The position numbers were made by a program, and so were the translations under genes. Below the pieces are notes generated by a model. It ran no database searches. It saw only the letters and a program-made list of their open reading frames with translations, and was not told where the DNA came from. Positions 48,297 through 51,253 of a DNA stretch of 51,253 bases are shown here, piece by piece (the stretch's first letter is position 1; the number at the start of each line of letters is the position of its first letter). This stretch comes from a virus. The stretch lies in IMG/VR virus record IMGVR_UViG_3300031603_000005, positions 1 to 51,253 of that record; one strand, given 5' to 3'.

Positions 48297-48327
48297 ATTA
48301 TACCTTAAAACTATACAGTGATGTCAA
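48297..48327 (-). promoter_or_regulatory. Predicted late promoter (N19 type)
   Basis: Minus-strand TTGACA (48327-48322), 19-base spacer, TATAAT (48302-48297), then AG. Both hexamers match the consensus. Transcription would run through the regulatory gap into the late genes, leaving a leader of about 300 bases. Confidence 0.6.
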
Positions 48328-48339
48328 AAACTACTCAAT

Positions 48340-48588
48340 TTATTTTTTCACAGGATTGCATTTTACCGGGCTCAAATGCATGAAATCGCCTACCATGATT
48401 TTTGACACCCGCTTTTTGCCATCGGCATAAGACCATGTAATGATATACATTTCACCGTTAATACAGTGCTCGCTCACAACTGCAAAGTACGGATTTGGGT
48501 TCTCGGAAAGCACTCTCCTGTAGTCTTCATCTTGGCCGTAGCAAACTGAACTTATTAAGATAAACACTACTGCGATAATTGTTTTCAT
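48340..48588 (-). CDS. Exported small protein (82 aa)
   Basis: A signal peptide covers residues 1-18 (KTIIAVVFILISSVCYG). The mature part is short, with two cysteines (SEHCINGEMYIITWS, and PVKCNPVKK). The start at ATG 48588 follows AAGGAAGAA. It lies at the end of the early block. It may be a periplasmic superinfection or lysis factor. Confidence 0.6.
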   Translation of the reverse strand: MKTIIAVVFILISSVCYGQDEDYRRVLSENPNPYFAVVSEHCINGEMYIITWSYADGKKRVSKIMVGDFMHLSPVKCNPVKK

Positions 48589-48803
48589 TTCTTCCTTTTT
48601 TTCCAAAATTTAATAAATTCTTTGGCCGTTTTATTCGAAAGCACAATATGTTTTCTTGCAGTATTTTCCGAAGCTCCAGACAGTTTGCAGATTTCTATCA
48701 TTGTGACCATTTTTCCATCAAGATTCCACTGTCTACCGCAAGCTCGGTTGCCCCTGGTTTCATATTTTTCTCTTGGTATATACATTACACCATTACAGCT
48801 CAT
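48585..48803 (-). CDS. Small HTH-like protein (72 aa)
   Basis: A helix-turn-helix-like sequence (TMIEICKLSGASENTARKHI) is followed by a basic tail ending KFWKKRKK. The start at 48803 has AAGGA. It overlaps the signal-peptide gene by four bases. A DNA-binding early regulator is likely. Confidence 0.55.
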   Translation of the reverse strand: MSCNGVMYIPREKYETRGNRACGRQWNLDGKMVTMIEICKLSGASENTARKHIVLSNKTAKEFIKFWKKRKK

Positions 48804-49075
48804 AAGATTTCCTTTTTGGCATCTTCCGTTTCTACTGTTTTTCTAACGCGTTCATTAATAGCGTTGTGAAAATTTTCTGCTAATTCTTTTCTATTTTCTG
48901 AATAAAGCAGAGCATTGTAAATATTTTCATCGTTAATATCGGTTACTAAATCTAATATTTCTTGCTCGTGTGCTCTCAACGAATACGGGATATTAATCCA
49001 AAATTGTAATAATGATGTTGCTGCGAAGTATACCATGAAGACAACTATTGTTGAAGTATTCACTATGCGCTCCAC
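48800..49075 (-). CDS. Small membrane protein (91 aa)
   Basis: The first 30 residues hold one transmembrane helix (IVVFMVYFAATSLLQFWI). The remainder is a charged helical region (HEQEILDLVTDINDENIYN). It overlaps its neighbours by a few bases. Type and role unknown. Confidence 0.5.
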   Translation of the reverse strand: MERIVNTSTIVVFMVYFAATSLLQFWINIPYSLRAHEQEILDLVTDINDENIYNALLYSENRKELAENFHNAINERVRKTVETEDAKKEIL

Positions 49076-49377
49076 ATTGTTTCCGCAAGTTCCATTATTT
49101 CAACCTGCTCTTTGATTAACTTCGAATTGTAGTAATACCTAAGACCTCGCGACCGCCTGCAATCATCACAATAGGGAGTTCTCGATCTTTGATTATATCT
49201 GTATTCATCTCCGCAATCTGAGCAATTACAGTAAGTAATCCCATTTTTCAGGAAGGTTTTCTTTGATCGGCGTTTCGTGTGCTGGAATCCGTTCTTGTAG
49301 AATATATCACCCGGTTTTTTGTTTGAGACGAATTTACCTTTCTTGAATTTCCCTTCTTTTAGAATTAGTTTAGTCAT
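49063..49377 (-). CDS. Zinc-finger protein (104 aa)
   Basis: The start at ATG 49377 overlaps the methyltransferase stop. A basic N-terminal part (LKEGKFKKGKFVSNKKPGD) leads to CNCSDCGDEYRYN and CDDCRRSRG, a four-cysteine zinc site near residues 60-85. It probably binds nucleic acid, possibly in cooperation with the methyltransferase. Confidence 0.6.
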   Translation of the reverse strand: MTKLILKEGKFKKGKFVSNKKPGDIFYKNGFQHTKRRSKKTFLKNGITYCNCSDCGDEYRYNQRSRTPYCDDCRRSRGLRYYYNSKLIKEQVEIMELAETMWSA

Positions 49378-50437
49378 TTTTATCCACTGAGTTAATCCTA
49401 TCCTCTGCAATTTTAAAATACTCTGGATCTTTTTCTATTCCGATGAAATCCACCCCCTCAAGTTCTGATGCTTCTCCAAATGTTCCAGAACCCATAAAAC
49501 AATCCAGTATAATTGTATTTTCTGGCATCTTTACAAGTTTAATTAAATAACGTGCGAGTGCAAGCGGTTTGACCGTTGGATGCACATTACCTTCTCCGCG
49601 TTCTTTTTTGCTGGCTTTTGCACAATAGAAAAAGCGGGCGGAGTCTCCCATGCCGGTTGTTACCTCTTCGCTGCCGTCGTGAATTATGTTTGCTGGGAAT
49701 CTTCCGGAATTATGATATGCAAACCCCTCTTGCTCTACTGTTCCCCTAACACCCGGCAAAGCGACCGTACTCCTTTTTCTTGTGCAGCTTCTTTCGTTTG
49801 TTTTGTCCCCTCTGGTATCAACCCGACACCCATCAATATTAATACCTGCAACCCCGTGTTTCAATGCATTATTTACAAATGTGCCGTCATTTGGTTTCAT
49901 TGCGACGATTATCGGTTCATATGCTGGTTTTAATGCGGTGCCGTATCCGTTCCAGAGTTTAGCGGCTGGTGTTGCTGGTGTTGTGATATTTGGGCTTGTA
50001 ATTGGAGAAGCTTCTCTGCATTCTTTTTGCCTCCATTTATTATTTGAGTCCAAATGGCTTGGCCTGTGATGTGGATTTTTTCCTACTACTTCACGTTTAG
50101 CACCCGCTTTTTTATCAATCTGTTTAGAAATATCCTGAGATTTTGGAAACCCCGACCCATATATCCACATAATCGTATCACGGATAAAAAACCCGGCATC
50201 CTCAACATTTACAGCCATTCGATGCTGTGTCCTGCTACCTGCAAATATCAAAGCAACCCCGCCCGGTTTCAACACTCTCAACGCTTCTTTCCAGATCTCA
50301 ACGCTTGGAACATCGTAATCCCATTTTTTAGACATAAATTTTAGTCCATAAGGTGGATCAGTCACAATTGATGAAACGCTGTTGTCTGGCATGGTCTTCA
50401 TTATTTCTAAACAATCACCTTGATGCAATTTAATCAT
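49370..50437 (-). CDS. Orphan N4/N6 DNA methyltransferase (355 aa)
   Basis: A beta-type amino methyltransferase. Motif IV TDPPYGL is near residue 26-32 and motif I DCFMGSGTFGEA is near the C-terminus, giving the IV...I order. NGYGTALKPAYEPIIVAMKP and HPTVKPLALARYLI are further typical segments. The DPPY form suggests adenine N6 or cytosine N4. No restriction gene is adjacent, so it is likely to protect phage DNA or set methylation marks. Confidence 0.88.
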   Translation of the reverse strand: MIKLHQGDCLEIMKTMPDNSVSSIVTDPPYGLKFMSKKWDYDVPSVEIWKEALRVLKPGGVALIFAGSRTQHRMAVNVEDAGFFIRDTIMWIYGSGFPKSQDISKQIDKKAGAKREVVGKNPHHRPSHLDSNNKWRQKECREASPITSPNITTPATPAAKLWNGYGTALKPAYEPIIVAMKPNDGTFVNNALKHGVAGINIDGCRVDTRGDKTNERSCTRKRSTVALPGVRGTVEQEGFAYHNSGRFPANIIHDGSEEVTTGMGDSARFFYCAKASKKERGEGNVHPTVKPLALARYLIKLVKMPENTIILDCFMGSGTFGEASELEGVDFIGIEKDPEYFKIAEDRINSVDKND

Positions 50438-50453
50438 AAAACCCTTTAGAGTC

Positions 50454-50472
50454 CCGCGATTTTTCTTCGCGG
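50454..50472 (-). repeat. Short hairpin in the methyltransferase leader
   Basis: CCGCGA and TCGCGG are 6-bp arms with a 7-base loop, about 10 bases upstream of the AAGGG site of the methyltransferase. It may modulate its translation. Confidence 0.6.
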
Positions 50473-50548
50473 TATGTTATTTACTAAATTTTCGTTCCGG
50501 TCTGTTCTTATATAAAGATATGTCTATTATTACTTACAGTTCCTATGT

Positions 50549-50604
50549 GAGTACTTTGGGCTGAGTACTTATTTTGTACACTGCAAAATACCTACCTGAG
50601 TACT
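50549..50604. repeat. Three GAGTACT direct repeats
   Basis: GAGTACT occurs at 50549-50555, 50563-50569 and 50598-50604, within the gap between the wHTH gene and the methyltransferase (the last copy overlaps the wHTH gene's end). AGTACT is palindromic. The spacing suggests binding sites for a regulator of the methyltransferase. Confidence 0.65.
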
Positions 50605-50909
50605 CTGTAGGCTGTAATTTTCTTCTCACTCTTCTTTTTTGTCTCATTATCAATCCAGTGCATTTGCCAGGTTTTAATCCATTTATCATCAATTAGAATT
50701 TTCCTGTATTTTGTTATGGTAGTCCTGTTCATTCTGCAATCTTTTGATAGGTCAGTCAGAGACCTGAAGAAAAAATCTTCTTTTTCTCCTGTGAATCTAT
50801 GCTCTAACTCAGACAGGACAACGTAAATAAGAATTGAATTATGGTGAAAATCGGTCTTGAATATGTCCCTGTTGATTTGGACAAAATTTCCAGATTTATA
50901 CTTTGGCAT
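50592..50909 (-). CDS. Winged-helix DNA-binding protein (105 aa)
   Basis: A winged-helix pattern with FVQINRDIFKTDFHHNSILI, RSLTDLSKDCRMNRTTITKY and DKWIKTWQMHW. It resembles replication initiator or replisome organizer N-terminal domains. It could bind the GAGTACT repeats just downstream, or take part in replication. The start at 50909 is the first clear ATG. Confidence 0.6.
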   Translation of the reverse strand: MPKYKSGNFVQINRDIFKTDFHHNSILIYVVLSELEHRFTGEKEDFFFRSLTDLSKDCRMNRTTITKYRKILIDDKWIKTWQMHWIDNETKKKSEKKITAYRVLR

Positions 50910-51112
50910 GTAATAATCCCCATCATGATTATTTGATACTGCCGGCTATATGGACCTGTGATGGCAGATCCATATAATTACTGACCGCTAAGTCGCCGGA
51001 AGGACTGTGTGTCTCTTGTCTTTAACCTACCATTATTATAAGATTTAATCAAGTTTTATCGATAGATTTTCACACCCTCAAAGATGATTTCAAAGAATTA
51101 GTTTTTTCATAG
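50910..51112. other. 203-bp gap with an inverted repeat
   Basis: The gap holds TATATGGA (50947-50954) and TCCATATA (50969-50976), 8-bp arms with a 14-base loop, plus one GGACTGT at 51002-51008, matching the late-region repeat. A TATAAT-like site near 51040 lacks a good -35. No gene is seen. Confidence 0.5.
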
Positions 51113-51253
51113 CTAATAATCATAGACAATTGGAACGCCGTTTGTTTTATTGTACAATTTTCCGCACAGTTCTACATTGCAGCATTGAGGTGTTTTTGTT
51201 AAGTTTTCTCCATCGCATATAGAAAATTTGGATTGATTAAACCCATATTTACA
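51113..51253 (-). CDS. Cysteine-rich ORF, cut by the window end (46 aa visible)
   Basis: A frame with a stop at 51113 is open all the way to 51253, with cysteines at positions 1, 13, 24, 25 and 30 of the visible part (including PQCCNVELCG). If the ends join, ATG AAA at 6-1 supplies the start, making 48 residues. It may bind a metal ion or be secreted. Role unknown. Confidence 0.55.
   Translation of the reverse strand, partial: CKYGFNQSKFSICDGENLTKTPQCCNVELCGKLYNKTNGVPIVYDY

Larger units (their letters stand above)
47991..48339 (-). promoter_or_regulatory. Late-block regulatory region
   Basis: A 349-bp gap without genes. It holds an N19 promoter (48297-48327), a second promoter (TTGACA 48078-48073, 17-base spacer, GATACT 48055-48050), a 13-bp inverted repeat (48124-48156), and three direct GACTGT(C/T)A copies at 48070, 48104 and 48185. 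I read it as the control region of the late block. Confidence 0.6.

Noticed and set aside
51058-51072. Fifth copy of the AAATCTATCGGGG leader element
   Set aside because: Only AAATCTATCG matches; the GGG part and an adjacent SD and start codon are missing.
1-51253. Integrated prophage with attachment sites
   Set aside because: No host genes, no integrase and no flanking direct repeats are seen in the window.

Overview
The window looks like a complete tailed-phage genome of the contractile-tail (myovirus) type from an AT-rich source. Every gene I can support lies on the minus strand. The phage genes include terminase, portal, minor head protein, scaffold, capsid, tail sheath, tail tube, a frameshifted tail chaperone, tape measure, baseplate J, DnaB helicase, ERF annealing protein and YqaJ exonuclease. 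Several products carry Sec signal peptides, one has a lipobox, and one resembles an outer-membrane barrel, so the host is probably Gram-negative. I see no integrase, no tRNA and no divergent lysogeny switch. The two window ends join in frame: ATG AAA at positions 6-1 continues into the open frame that starts at 51253. This gives an intact 48-residue ORF and suggests the sequence is a circularly permuted or circular assembly opened at an arbitrary point.

Read as a circle on the minus strand, there are two blocks. The early block starts at a promoter near 14.67 kb and runs down to position 1, then continues from 51.25 to 48.34 kb. It holds a ribbon-helix-helix protein, an antirepressor-like protein, the recombination set (ERF, YqaJ, a coiled-coil protein, a DUF1367-like protein, RusA), the replication set (initiator-like protein with 11-bp iterons inside its gene, DnaB), an HNH protein, many small zinc-ribbon proteins, an orphan DNA methyltransferase and several small HTH or membrane proteins. 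The late block starts in a 350-bp regulatory region (47.99-48.34 kb) and runs to a strong terminator at 14.69-14.73 kb, directly beside the early promoter.

The late block runs in this order: small HTH gene, PLD-like protein, terminase small and large subunits, a membrane-protein cluster with a YdjM-like protein, portal, minor head protein, a basic tryptophan-repeat protein with an HNH nuclease, baseplate hub and spike genes with an embedded deoxyribosyltransferase-like gene, lytic transglycosylase, scaffold or protease, decoration protein, capsid, a membrane cassette with a patatin-like protein lacking both catalytic residues, head completion, sheath, tube, chaperone, tape measure, baseplate W/J/I, fibre and exported proteins, and then a diversity-generating retroelement (DGR).

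The DGR at 15.8-18.5 kb is the clearest special system. It has a C-type-lectin-like target gene, an Avd accessory gene, a 107-bp template repeat and a reverse transcriptase. The template and variable repeats differ at 13 positions, all at adenines of the coding-strand template. Other patterns that stand out are four late promoters sharing TTTTGACA-N19-TA(T/G)AATA, a 13-nt leader element repeated just upstream of the Shine-Dalgarno of several genes, and a beta-rich module inserted twice in the sheath and once in a protein next to the portal.
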